This document shows, one piece after another, positions 1 through 8,523 of a DNA stretch of 64,000 nt (position 1 is the first letter of the stretch; the number at the start of each line of letters is the position of its first letter). This DNA is from Coccinella septempunctata (lineage: Eukaryota > Arthropoda > Insecta > Coleoptera > Coccinellidae), in NCBI RefSeq assembly GCF_907165205.1, contig NC_058189.1:35242270-35306269 (forward strand), written 5' to 3'. The notes beneath the pieces were generated by a model. That model made no database searches. It was not told where the DNA came from and worked only from the letters and a program-made list of their open reading frames with translations. The translations under genes and the position numbers were made by a program.

Positions 1-948
1 TCTTGGCTGCTGTCGCAATAGTTGTTCCTGACGTCCAAATTTATTTCTGAATACTCTGGCTATTCCTTTGCTCATACGAAGGTCCTCCGCTACGCAATGA
101 GCGAGAGAGTATTCCTCAGACACGGTAAAGAGATCTTGATGTACTTCCTGTGTAACGCCGAACCGTGCAACGCGTGTCTCACCATAGCAATCCATAAACT
201 TCTGGTAATCGCTGCTACCTTGCATCGGGGCTTCCACAAGACGTACTTCTTCTTTGTCCTGCGCGTACGGGGCTAATCGGTTGAAATGGACAACCTTTGG
301 TTTTCCTCTGGGGAGCTTCCTTATTCGGTAAACTACATCATTTATCCTCTTGATTATTTCATACGGTCCCTCCCACTGTCTCTGCAGCTTTGGTGAAAAA
401 CCTTTCCTCCTTTGTGGATTATGTAGCCACACCAGATCTCCAGTGGTGAATCCACCTTCAATAGCCTTGATGTAGTAGCGCATTTTCATTCGGTCACTTG
501 CTTGCTGCATTTGATTGCGTACCTTGTCATGAATGTAATCCAGCTTGTTCCTTAATTTACTAACGTAGTCTACCCCGGCTACGTCTTCTCCAGGCTTACA
601 TCCAAACTCTAAGTCGCAAGGCAGCCTTATTTCTCGGCCGAACATTATACTGGATGGGGTTTCCTTGGTTGATTCTTGAACCGAAGATCTGTATGCCATG
701 GTGAATAGATGTAAATATTCATCCCAATCCCGCTGGTGATCAGAAACTACTTTGGCTAGATGTTTTCCCATGGTCCGATTCATTCGTTCGACCATACCGT
801 CTGATTGTGGATGAAGAGGGGTAGTCCTTGTTTTGTGAATCCCCAATTTGCTGCATACTTCTTGGAATAGCTTCGATTCGAAATTTCGGCCTTGATCACA
901 ATGCAGCTCTAGAGGTATTCCAAATCTGCAGAAGAATTCTCTGACCAA
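1..948 (-). pseudogene. pol: Integrase C-terminal half and start of macro domain (copy A, cut by window)
   Basis: The integrase core continues in another frame after the nonsense codon and the inverted duplication. The second Asp (HCDQG) and the Glu (MVERMNR) are spaced D-x35-E, followed by the GPY/F module (WEGPYEI). From about base 147 to the window edge comes the beginning of the macro domain (SLAHC..ED.RM..GIA). The remainder can be read in copies B and C. There is no credible ATG start; it was one polyprotein with the upstream pol frame. Confidence 0.85.
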
Positions 949-976
949 TTTATCAGCAGATAAATTGGTCAGAGAA
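937..976. repeat. 18-bp-arm perfect hairpin in integrase (copy A)
   Basis: TTCTCTGACCAATTTATC, loop AGCA, then its perfect reverse complement. One arm is normal integrase coding sequence (ADKLVREF). The other is an inserted inverted copy of about 17 nt, which shifts the frame by 2. Confidence 0.9.
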
Positions 977-1016
977 CCGTAGTTGCCTCTTGATTAGGAA
1001 TACCGTAGGCTTCCAC

Positions 1017-3821
1017 TCATTTCGTGAAATAGTCCATCGCTACCAGAATGTACTTGTTTCCATGGTCTGTTTCGGGAAAGGGGCCAGCGATGTCGATAGC
1101 TACTCGTTCCATGGGAGATCCGACGTTATATTGCTTCATTGGTGCTTTTCCCTTACCATAAGGTCCGTTAGCAGCAGCGCAAACCTTGCATCTTCTACAC
1201 CAATCTTTAACGTCCCTCTTACAATTTGGCCAATAGAATCGCTGCCTGACTTTTTCCAATGTCTTGTTTATCCCGAAATGTCCACCTGAAGTTCCGTTAT
1301 GTAGTCTGGTCAGAATGTCTGTCACACGACTCTTCGGCACAATCAACTGAAGTCTCTGCTCAGTTCCATCTTCATTTTCCCAACAACGTTTCAGAAGACC
1401 TCCATCAATCTTCAGCGTTTCCCATTGTGCCCAATACGACTTTATATTCTGGCTCAGTCTGGATACTTCTTCCCAAGTAGGTCGTCTACCGCTCTTCTTC
1501 CAACACAGGATTACTTTCAAGTCGTTATCTTCCTCTTGTGCTCTTTGAATTTCTTCAGGTAGCCAGTCGTCTTCGATTACGGTGGTCCGCCTCAAATCAA
1601 TCTTTTCTTCCAGACGCGAACAATGGCTGCAATTCTCGGGACAAGGTCTTCTTGATAACGCGTCTGCATTGCGATGGCTAGTCCCCGCTCTGTGTTCAGT
1701 GTCAAAGTCATACTCTTGCAGCCTCTCAATCCATCTAGCCACTTGTCCTTCCGGGATCTTAAAACTCAGGAGCCATTTCAAAGCAGCATGGTCCGTTCTT
1801 AATAAGAATTTCCTTCCGTACAAATATTTGTAGAAATGTCCTACGGACTTGATGACTGCTAAAAGTTCTCTCCTGGTCACGCAATAATTTCGTTCTGGTT
1901 TGGACAACACCTTGCTGAAGTACCCGATGACTCTTTCCTGTCCATCCTGGACTTGCGATAGAACGCCGCCAATGGCTGTATTACTGGCGTCGGTGTCGAG
2001 CACAAATTTACCTTCAGCCCTTGCGTAACTCAGAACTGGAGCTGTGACCAGAGCCTTTTTCAATCGTTCGAAGGCTTCAGTGCAATCATAGGACCATATG
2101 TACTCCTGTCCATCTTCCGTCAATTTCGTCAGCGGCTTGGCAACGTTGGCAAAACCAGATACAAATCTTCTATAATAAGTGCAAAGGCCTAAGAAACTCC
2201 GCAACTGACTCTTGTCTTTCGGTATAGGCCATTCCTGCACTGCCTTGATCTTATCCGGATCAACCTTGACACCACTACGTGAAACTACGTGTCCTAAATA
2301 TTTCACTTCTGTTCGAAACAGATTACATTTTTTAGGACTAAGCTTTAGGTTGGCATCACGAAGTCGCTGGAAAACCTCGGATAGGTTGCGTAAGTGATCT
2401 TGGAATGATTTTCCCACTACTATCACATCATCCAGATACACCAGACAAGTTTTCCAGGAGAGCATTCTCAATATTGTCTCCATCAGACGTTCAAATGTGG
2501 CAGGAGCATTGCATAGACCGAAAGGCATAACTTTAAACTGCCACAGACCCGTTCCAATACTGAAGGCAGTCTTTTCTTTGTCTTTTGGATCCAAGCCAAC
2601 CTGCCAATATCCACTCTTCAGATCCAAGGTGGAAAACCAACGTGATCCCGAGAGTGTATCCAGGGTATCATCAATTCTCGGTAAGGGATAGCTGTCCTTT
2701 TTCGTGGCCTGATTGAGCTGCCTATAGTCTACGCAGAATCTAGTAGTTCCATCCTTCTTCTTCACTAATACTACGGGCGATGTCCAGGGGCTATCTGACG
2801 GTTCGATTACACCTTCTCTCGCCATGTCTTCAATAATCCTTTCAGCTTCTTCCCTTTTTGCCAGAGGAAGACGTCTAGGATGCTGTCGGATAGGTCGTGC
2901 ATCACCAGTATTGATTTTATGCTGCACAACATCAGTCTTCCCTGCTTTTCCGTCCGTAGCAAAAACGTCGGAGAACGTTTGAACCAATTTTCTCACTTCG
3001 AGTAGTTGGTATCGGTCGAGCTCTTGACATTTTGAAGTGAGGAGGGACACCAGTTCTTCAGAATTGCTTTGCGATTTTGAGACTTCTGCAGTACTTATCC
3101 CACCCGAAATATGGTACACAGGTACACCACGTCCAATCAAGGTATCCTTCTTCAGGGTGACTGGAAACATGTTGACATTTAGCAATCGGATGGGAATGCT
3201 GTCTCTTACCCTTACCAAGGTCTTTCCAAGTAGTAGTCCTTTAGCTAAGGTTGTATCGTCAGAGGGCTCAATTACTCTCACGCAGCCACTCCTCGTTACA
3301 TCGTCACATCTACCAGTCACTATGCCTTCAGTTCGCCCTGGCAACGTGATGTCCTCGGTCAGTCGAATCCGATATATCTTGTCCTCCACATCATTGAATG
3401 GAATCTCTTCACTTCCTAGCCGAAGTACGTCACTCTTCAAATCCAATTGGCATCCAAGCTTCTTAACAAGGTCCAATCCCAGAATAACTTCTTCCGTGAT
3501 TCCAGCTACCAGAACTTCGTGGTTAACTGATGTGTTTCCTAATTCAATAGTGGAGACGATCGATCCATAAGTCGGTATTTCTTGTCCAGACGCAGTTCGA
3601 AGTTTGATCCTAACTGGGCGAATCTCCAATCCTTCAGCAATTTCTGGACGCACAATGGTTTTGGTCGAGCCAGTGTCTACCAGTATTTTCACATTTCGAT
3701 CATTTATCTTTCCAGGGATAACTATGCTTGATAAATCCTTAGACATTATTCCTCGGATTATCACTTCGGGGGCATTTTTGGCTTGGGTCGATTTATGCCC
3801 CTTATCACCGACCCCTTTTAG
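1017..3821 (-). CDS. pol: pol: protease, RT, RNase H, integrase N-terminal half (copy A)
   Basis: The frame is entered by -1 frameshift at 3821; no ATG is needed. Residue numbers here count from the first open codon at 3896. Aspartic protease DTG is at 74-76. RT has motif A with Asp425 and YLDD at 487-490. RNase H has TDAS (Asp636), Glu677 and Asp745. Integrase has an HHCC zinc finger (His866, His873, Cys903, Cys906) and its first catalytic Asp935. The frame ends after DYFTK with TGA, where relatives have Trp (TGG), so this is a nonsense change in the integrase core. Together these enzymes copy the RNA and insert the cDNA. The domain order PR-RT-RH-INT is that of Ty3/gypsy. Confidence 0.9.
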   Translation of the reverse strand, partial: LKGVGDKGHKSTQAKNAPEVIIRGIMSKDLSSIVIPGKINDRNVKILVDTGSTKTIVRPEIAEGLEIRPVRIKLRTASGQEIPTYGSIVSTIELGNTSVNHEVLVAGITEEVILGLDLVKKLGCQLDLKSDVLRLGSEEIPFNDVEDKIYRIRLTEDITLPGRTEGIVTGRCDDVTRSGCVRVIEPSDDTTLAKGLLLGKTLVRVRDSIPIRLLNVNMFPVTLKKDTLIGRGVPVYHISGGISTAEVSKSQSNSEELVSLLTSKCQELDRYQLLEVRKLVQTFSDVFATDGKAGKTDVVQHKINTGDARPIRQHPRRLPLAKREEAERIIEDMAREGVIEPSDSPWTSPVVLVKKKDGTTRFCVDYRQLNQATKKDSYPLPRIDDTLDTLSGSRWFSTLDLKSGYWQVGLDPKDKEKTAFSIGTGLWQFKVMPFGLCNAPATFERLMETILRMLSWKTCLVYLDDVIVVGKSFQDHLRNLSEVFQRLRDANLKLSPKKCNLFRTEVKYLGHVVSRSGVKVDPDKIKAVQEWPIPKDKSQLRSFLGLCTYYRRFVSGFANVAKPLTKLTEDGQEYIWSYDCTEAFERLKKALVTAPVLSYARAEGKFVLDTDASNTAIGGVLSQVQDGQERVIGYFSKVLSKPERNYCVTRRELLAVIKSVGHFYKYLYGRKFLLRTDHAALKWLLSFKIPEGQVARWIERLQEYDFDTEHRAGTSHRNADALSRRPCPENCSHCSRLEEKIDLRRTTVIEDDWLPEEIQRAQEEDNDLKVILCWKKSGRRPTWEEVSRLSQNIKSYWAQWETLKIDGGLLKRCWENEDGTEQRLQLIVPKSRVTDILTRLHNGTSGGHFGINKTLEKVRQRFYWPNCKRDVKDWCRRCKVCAAANGPYGKGKAPMKQYNVGSPMERVAIDIAGPFPETDHGNKYILVAMDYFTK

Positions 3822-3827
3822 TTTCCC
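3769..3827 (-). promoter_or_regulatory. Programmed -1 frameshift signal at gag-pol junction (copy A)
   Basis: The heptamer G GGA AAC (3827-3821) is in the gag frame and is followed at once by the gag stop TAA. After a 6-nt spacer (TAAAAG), GGGTCG (3814-3809) can pair with CGACCC (3790-3785). GGGGCAT (3801-3795) can pair with ATGCCCC (3775-3769). The interleaved order makes an H-type pseudoknot with loops of 7, 4 and 9 nt. The pol frame is exactly -1 and opens through this site. The heptamer type is a known retroviral slippery sequence. Confidence 0.85.
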
Positions 3828-5081
3828 TGCTGCGACTCTTTTTCCAATTCTGGACAGTTTCGCTTGAAATGCCCACTTTTGTTGCAGTTCCAGCACACAG
3901 TATCCTTTTTCCTAGTTTGTGATATTCTGCGGATTTCTTCTCTGACAATGTCCTCAATAGATCGGTCTGTTTTTTGGACTTGTCTTACACGAAGGTGTCC
4001 TCTATGCGACGCTTGCTTCGCTGCCTCTATTTCCAAAGCCTGGGCTAAGGCATCATCTATGGTTCTAGGGCGTGCTAGTCTCAGGGCTTGTTGTATTTCG
4101 CTATCCTTTATCCCGTCCACGAATGTCTGGATTGATAGCTGTTCCAGGAAGCTATCTGGAGCAGATGGATAAGCCAGCCTGACTAATCTCGCCACATCAG
4201 CTTCAAACTCTTGGAGATTTTCCCCTGTTTTCTGCACTCGATTCTTTATTTGTGCATGGTATACTTGTTGTAGATGAGCATCACCATATCTCATCTGAAG
4301 TTTCGATGTAAGAACTTCGTAACAGGCTTGTTGGCTCTCCGGAATCGTTTGCAGAATGTTGAGTGCCTCTCCTCGTAGAGCTATTATTAATGCCGTGGCT
4401 TTTTCGTCATCGTTCCAATTGTTTTGCCAGCGCAGCAGCTTCAAACTGTTTTTGGTAAGTTGACCAGGGTATTTTTCCATCAAAAGTTGGAGGCTTGATC
4501 TTCATTCTACTACCTTCGCCGTCATTTTCCGCTTTCGCTGTGCTGTAGGGTGTTGAAGCCAGAATATCTGTTCTGTTTGACATTCTTTTCAAGGAATCTA
4601 TCAATTTGGAATGATGTTCAATTATTCCTGCCATTTCCTCCAATTTTCCATTAACGTCGTCATAAACTTTGTCAAACTTTTCGTCAACTCTTTCATAAAC
4701 TTTGTCAAACTTTTCATGAACACTTTCATAAACTTCGTAAAATTTCTCGTTCACTATATCAAACTTCTCGTCTACTTTTTCAAATTTTTCATTTATGGTT
4801 TCCAGTTTCTTATCCAATTTATCTGTAAGTTGACTCACCACATCATTACAATTTTCCTTAATCTGGTCCATTTTCTCATTCAATTTTCGAGAATTTTCTT
4901 CCATTTGTTCATTCAACTTACAAGAGTTCTCGTCCATTTTCTCATTCATTTTACAAGAGTTCTCGTCTATTTTCTCATTCAATTTTCGAGAATTTTCTTC
5001 CATTCTTTCGTTCATCTTACTTAAAAAGTCCATTACCGCTTGAGTCTCCATCGCGTTCTGCAGTCTTGTGGTCACTGGCAT
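3818..5081 (-). pseudogene. gag: gag, frameshifted (copy A)
   Basis: The start is taken as the ATG at 5081, because upstream in-frame codons are not ATG. The first part (5081-4407) is a long charged coiled coil with 11-residue repeats, followed by the PPTFDG segment that opens the capsid region in many gypsy gags. At about 4422-4430 the frame breaks: the capsid continues in the +1 frame (NNWNDDEKA onward) and ends with a CCHC zinc knuckle (CWNCNKSGHFKRNC) just before the stop at 3818. A single extra A in the AAAA run would explain the break. A -1 slip cannot join these frames. All three copies share it, so it is an inherited lesion. Gag forms the virus-like particle and binds the RNA. Confidence 0.85.
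4650..5003 (-). repeat. 33-bp coding repeats in gag coiled coil (copy A)
   Basis: Residues 27-70 from the ATG are four consecutive 11-residue repeats of the type MEENSRKLNEK (4872-5003). A second set of three 11-residue repeats of the type EKFDKVYERVD lies at 4650-4748. An 11-residue period fits a right-handed or near-straight coiled coil. The DNA repeats at 33 bp, so copy number could change by slippage. Confidence 0.75.
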
Positions 5082-5128
5082 GAACTCCAAATATCCAAAA
5101 TTATTTATTTAATTCGAGCGATGTTGAA

Positions 5129-5145
5129 CCGCACACTTGACACCA
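5129..5145 (-). other. Primer binding site (copy A)
   Basis: One base after the LTR, in element sense, lies TGGTGTCAAGTGTGCGG. TGG complements the tRNA CCA end, and TGGTGTC fits tRNAs ending GACACCA, which suggests tRNA-Leu. The remaining match to a specific tRNA was not testable here. Confidence 0.55.
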
Positions 5146-5146
5146 A

Positions 5147-5442
5147 TGTAACGTTTTCTTCGCTTGATTAAAACGTCCAACTTATTAAAATTATTTATTT
5201 ACACTTAATACATTTATAACTCACAAACTAACTATTACACTACTATTTATTTCCACTCTTGTTTATTTCCACTAGTCGCTTGCACTGTAACTGTACTTGT
5301 ACTTTCCTACCTGGTCCTCCGCTGGGCTTATATAGGCGCCGGAAACATTCAGGTACCTTCGCGAACCTTTCGCGATTCTTCCAGAAGGAAGCGACCGCCC
5401 TGGTTCTCGAAAGGTCCGACCGCAAGGGCCGGACTGGTTACA
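5147..5442 (-). repeat. 5' LTR of copy A (296 bp)
   Basis: The LTR has perfect 6-bp terminal inverted repeats, TGTAAC and GTTACA, and ends in TG...CA. In element sense it contains heat-shock-type boxes, a TATATAAG box and several AATAAA signals near the 3' side. It is the same length as the other four LTRs in the window. The flanking ATAC on the right is the target-site duplication. Confidence 0.95.
5327..5411 (-). promoter_or_regulatory. LTR promoter: TATA box with three heat-shock-type elements (copy A)
   Basis: In element sense the TATA box TATATAAG (5327-5334) is preceded by three perfect TTCnnGAA palindromes: TTCGCGAA at 5358-5365, TTCCAGAA at 5379-5386 and TTCTCGAA at 5404-5411. TTCnnGAA is the core of HSF-binding heat-shock elements. 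The cluster lies within about 80 bp upstream of the TATA box, the normal place for such elements. Heat inducibility is inferred, not shown. Confidence 0.6.
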
Positions 5443-6309
5443 ATACTTTGACATCAAATGTCAGAAATATTCGAATTTTCGAGACCACTGCTATTCTCCA
5501 GGTTTGTCCTCTCTTCAAAACATAGTTGTTTTGACTTTTCAGGAATCAAGATCAGAGTGTCTCTTTTCTATGAATTGCATATGGTATAAGAGTGAAATCG
5601 ATGAATTAATTACACATAACTCATTGCAGAGGAATTGTTTCATTATATTCAGTTCTGATTCCACCCTTAGCATATCGCTGCTTGATAGTCTGAAAGTATG
5701 GTAAGATTTTCAACATGAAATCAGTCTTCCCTTCCTATGAAACTGAGCTGTCGCTTTTTTACAATGAGACACTTGCATGTAATTTCACTGAATCTTATCA
5801 AATGAACGATATATAGTCCTTCTTATTCAATATATGCCGAAATTTTGGAATCATCCTATTCATCCTAGGCCAAATTTTGATTTTGGAATAATGAAAACAG
5901 CATAGAAAAAATGAAAATAACTCGTTGATGAGGGACTACATAATGGAGAAAAATAAGGAATACTAGTATCATTGTTTTCATCTTCTCAAGTGGCGATAAT
6001 AATAGAATAAAAATTCTATCTCAGACTGCATCGACTAATTATGAACTGCGGTGGACACTTAGACAAGGCCAAAAGTTGTTCGAGTAGTGGGGATAACTAC
6101 GACAAGCTCCCGACAGCGATTCGGTATATAAACCATCGCAGCTTAAGTGTTGCTCAGTGCTTGGGATTGCAGCAGCGCAAACGCTCTACTATTGACCACT
6201 TTGATGCTATTCTATAACAATTGAGTTGGTCGATCGTCCAGTTTGTGTGCTCTCTCCTCGTGTACATTGGATATTTCTAGCGACTCAATCAAAACGCTTC
6301 GTTTTCAAT

Positions 6310-6429
6310 ATGGCGTCGAAATCTGAAAATTACTCGTACGAAATGTTCGAAGATGGAAATATTATAACCGAGAAGACTTTCCATCTCATTTCATCTATAA
6401 TAGTAGGCGTTCGGATCGATGCATTATGA
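6310..6429 (+). pseudogene. Array gene copy, frameshifted
   Basis: First promoter-bearing unit after copy A. A 5-bp insertion (TAATA) after codon 29 shifts the frame and stops it after 39 codons. Codon 7 is AAT instead of AAC, a marker shared with the copy at 21878. Its leader also lost the short upstream-ORF stop. Confidence 0.7.
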
Positions 6430-7269
6430 TATCAGGAGTTGAAAACGCTGGTAGAAGAAGAGTTGAGTTAGGTAGAAATATTTATGAACCAAGAATTACT
6501 CCTCAAGATCTCGAAGTTCTGCTCTCTGAGCCATTTTGCTCGATACAAGAACAATATTGAGGAGGGGAATTTCATCACGGACATATCATTTAGTTGACTA
6601 GATGATCAAAAAATTGGACGAGGATGAATCACCATCACTCATTTATTCAATAAAAATTCAAGTATAATAACCACAATTTGCATAGATTTTTGTTTCCTTT
6701 TCACTCCAAAGTGAAGTGATATTCGATTATTTGCAATTTCGAGTATATAAGAATATATACTTTGACATCAAATGTCAGAAATATTCGAATTTTCGAGACC
6801 ACTGCTATTCTCCAGGTTTGTCCTCTCTTCAAAACATAGTTGTTTTGACTTTTCAGGAATCAAGATCAGAGTGTCTCTTTTCTATGAATTGCATATGGTA
6901 TAAGAGTGAAATCGATGAATTAATTACACATAACTCATTGCAGAGGAATTGTTTCATTATATTCAGTTCTGATTCCACCCTTAGCATATCGCTGCTTGAT
7001 AGTCTGAAAGTATGGTAAGATTTTCAACATGAAATCAGTCCCTTCCTATGAAACTGAGCTGTCGCTTTTTTACAATGAGACACTTGCATGTAATTTCACT
7101 GAATCTTATCAAATGAACGATATATAGTCCTTTTTATTCAATATATGCCGAAATTTTGGAATCATCCTATTCATCCTAGGCCCAATTTTGATTTTGGAAT
7201 AATGAAAACAGCATAAAAAAAATGAAAATAACTCGTTGATGAGGGACTACATAATGGAGAAAAATAAAG

Positions 7270-7450
7270 AATACTAGTATCATTCTTCATAGTTCATGTC
7301 CATGCTGATTTAATATTAATAAAATTCACAGGGAATTGGACAATAGTTTATTCTCAAAGTACTTATAACGAAACGTCGGCGATGTTATAAGTACCTTGAG
7401 AATAAACTATTGTCCAATTCCTTGTGAATTTTATTAATACTAGTATCATT
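7270..7450. repeat. Hairpin insert 1 (166-bp insertion with 56-bp inverted repeat)
   Basis: Arms at 7314-7369 and 7384-7439 enclose a 14-nt loop (GAAACGTCGGCGAT). Two arm positions do not pair by Watson-Crick rules. AATACTAGTATCATT occurs at both ends (7270-7284 and 7436-7450) but only once in units lacking the insert, so it looks like a 15-bp target-site duplication. The inserted part encodes nothing visible. It lies about 200 bp upstream of the TATA box. Confidence 0.85.
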
Positions 7451-7601
7451 GTTTTCATCTTCTCAAGTGGCGATAATAATAGAATAAAAATTCTATCTCA
7501 GACTGCACCGACTAATTATGAATTGCGGTGGACTCTTAGACAAGGCCAAAAGTTGTTCGAGTAGTGGGGATAACTACGACAAGCTCCCGACAGAGATTCG
7601 G

Positions 7602-7638
7602 TATATAAACCATCGCAGCTGAAGTGTTGCTCAGTGCT
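7602..7638 (+). promoter_or_regulatory. Core promoter of the array gene (representative unit)
   Basis: TATATAAA (7602-7609) is followed 31 bp later by the initiator TCAGTG with its A at 7633, textbook spacing for an insect TATA-Inr promoter. In the units measured the TATA box starts 185 bp and the initiator A 154 bp before the ATG. Variants noticed: CATATAAA in the unit with ATG 11705, and a G-to-T change just before the box in the units with ATG 17825 and 42707. The two truncated units lack it. Confidence 0.7.
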
Positions 7639-7680
7639 TGGGATTGCAGCAGCGCAAACGCTCTACTATTGACCACTTTG

Positions 7681-7692
7681 ATGCTATTCTAG
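7681..7692 (+). other. Three-codon upstream ORF in the leader (representative)
   Basis: ATG CTA TTC TAG lies 106 nt before the main ATG and after the predicted transcription start. It recurs in nearly every unit. In the unit with ATG 6310 the TAG is TAT and the upstream frame is longer. It could lower translation of the main frame; this is inference. Confidence 0.4.
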
Positions 7693-7786
7693 AACAATTG
7701 AGTTGGTCGATCGTCCAGTTTGTGTGCTCTCTCCTAGTGTACATTGGATATTTCTAGCGACTCAATCAAAACGCTTCGTTTTCAAT

Positions 7787-8032
7787 ATGGTGTCGAAATC
7801 TGAAAACTACTCGTACGAAATGTTCGAAGATGGAAATATTATAACCGAGAAGACTTTCCATCTCATTTCATCTAGTAGGCGTTCGGATCGATGCATTATG
7901 ATATCAGGAGTTGAAAACGCTGGTAGAAGAAGAGTTGAGTTAGGTAGAAATATTTATGAACCAAGAATTACTCCTCAAGATCTCGAAGTTCTGCTCTCTG
8001 AGCCATTTTGCTCGATACAAGAACAATATTGA
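7787..8032 (+). CDS. Array gene: unknown 81-residue protein
   Basis: The start is the ATG in a favourable context (A at -3, G at +4) inside a longer open stretch whose upstream codons lack ATG. The product is small and slightly acidic (about 13 acidic against 10 basic residues), with no signal peptide, membrane segment or cysteine-rich motif. A basic run RRR at 47-49 lies in the middle, and the C-terminal part (PRITPQDLEVLL) looks helical. I do not recognise the family. It has a full set of Pol II signals: TATA at 7602, initiator A at 7633, AATAAA at 8121, giving a predicted transcript of roughly 0.5 kb without introns. This copy has Val at position 2. It follows hairpin insert 1. It could be a genuine amplified gene or a gene fragment carried in a satellite. 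Confidence 0.6.
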   Translation: MVSKSENYSYEMFEDGNIITEKTFHLISSSRRSDRCIMISGVENAGRRRVELGRNIYEPRITPQDLEVLLSEPFCSIQEQY

Positions 8033-8120
8033 GGAGGGGAATTTCATCACGGACATATCATTTAGTTGACTAGATGATCAAAAAATTGGACGAGGATGAA
8101 TCACCATCACTCATTTATTC

Positions 8121-8126
8121 AATAAA
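8121..8126 (+). terminator. Poly(A) signal of the array gene (representative unit)
   Basis: AATAAA begins 89 nt after the stop codon and is followed by a T- and GT-rich stretch (about 8156-8174), as expected for cleavage and polyadenylation. The same arrangement was seen in the other units I inspected. Confidence 0.65.
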
Positions 8127-8215
8127 AATTCGAGTATAATAACCACAATTTGCATAAATTTTTGTTTCCTTTTCACTCCAAAGTGAAGTGATATTCGATT
8201 ATTTGCAATTTCGAG

Positions 8216-8523
8216 TATATAAGAATATATACTTTGACATCAAATGTCAGAAATATTCGAATTTTCGAGACCACTGCTATTCTCCAGGTTTGTCCTCTCT
8301 TCAAAACATAGTTGTTTTGACTTTTCAGGAATCAAGATCAGAGTGTCTCTTTTCTATGAATTGCATATGGTATAAGAGTGAAATCGATGAATTAATTACA
8401 CATAACTCATTGCAGAGGAATTGTTTCATTATATTCAGTTCTGATTCCACCCTTAGCATATCGCTGCTTGATAGTCTGAAAGTATGGTTAGATTTTCAAC
8501 ATGAAATCAGTCCCTTCCTATGA
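8216..8523 (+). other. Possible second transcription unit in the spacer (representative)
   Basis: TATATAAG (8216-8223) is followed 33 bp later by TCAG. A CAG|GTTTGT donor-like and a TTTTCAG|G acceptor-like sequence enclose only 41 nt. An ATG at 8356 then opens 55 codons to 8523; most other units stop after 44 codons. The longer open frame covering this region starts at GTG, not ATG. The ATG context is poor and the intron very short, so this may be chance. The retrotransposon inserted between this TATA and the TCAG. Confidence 0.2.

Larger units (their letters stand above)
1..5442 (-). mobile_element. Ty3/gypsy LTR retrotransposon, copy A (3' part outside window)
   Basis: Minus-strand element whose 5' LTR, leader, gag, pol and most of the integrase tail are visible. 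Alignment to copy B (offset 50668) shows that 716 bp, including the 3' LTR, lie left of the window. The 5' LTR is followed by ATAC (5443-5446), the same tetranucleotide that flanks copies B and C, and then by array-unit sequence. It carries the gag frameshift, the TGA inside integrase and the inverted duplication seen in the other copies. Compared with copy B I noticed few coding changes, for example Ile for Asn at pol residue 714 and Lys for Glu near the gag zinc knuckle. No env frame is present. Confidence 0.95.

Noticed and set aside
4407..4483. Programmed frameshift in the middle of gag
   Set aside because: Joining the two gag frames needs +1, not -1, and the site is inside the capsid region where programmed shifts are not expected; an inherited indel is simpler.
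7292..7375. Hammerhead ribozyme (GTC...CTGAT...GAAAC) around the hairpin insert
   Set aside because: The CTGATGA core is not intact (CTGATT), and the distance to GAAAC does not give the required three-way junction; only scattered motif pieces are present.
7703..7786. 28-codon upstream extension of the array gene
   Set aside because: The extension begins at TTG, not ATG, and lies in the predicted leader; the ATG with A at -3 and G at +4 is the better start.
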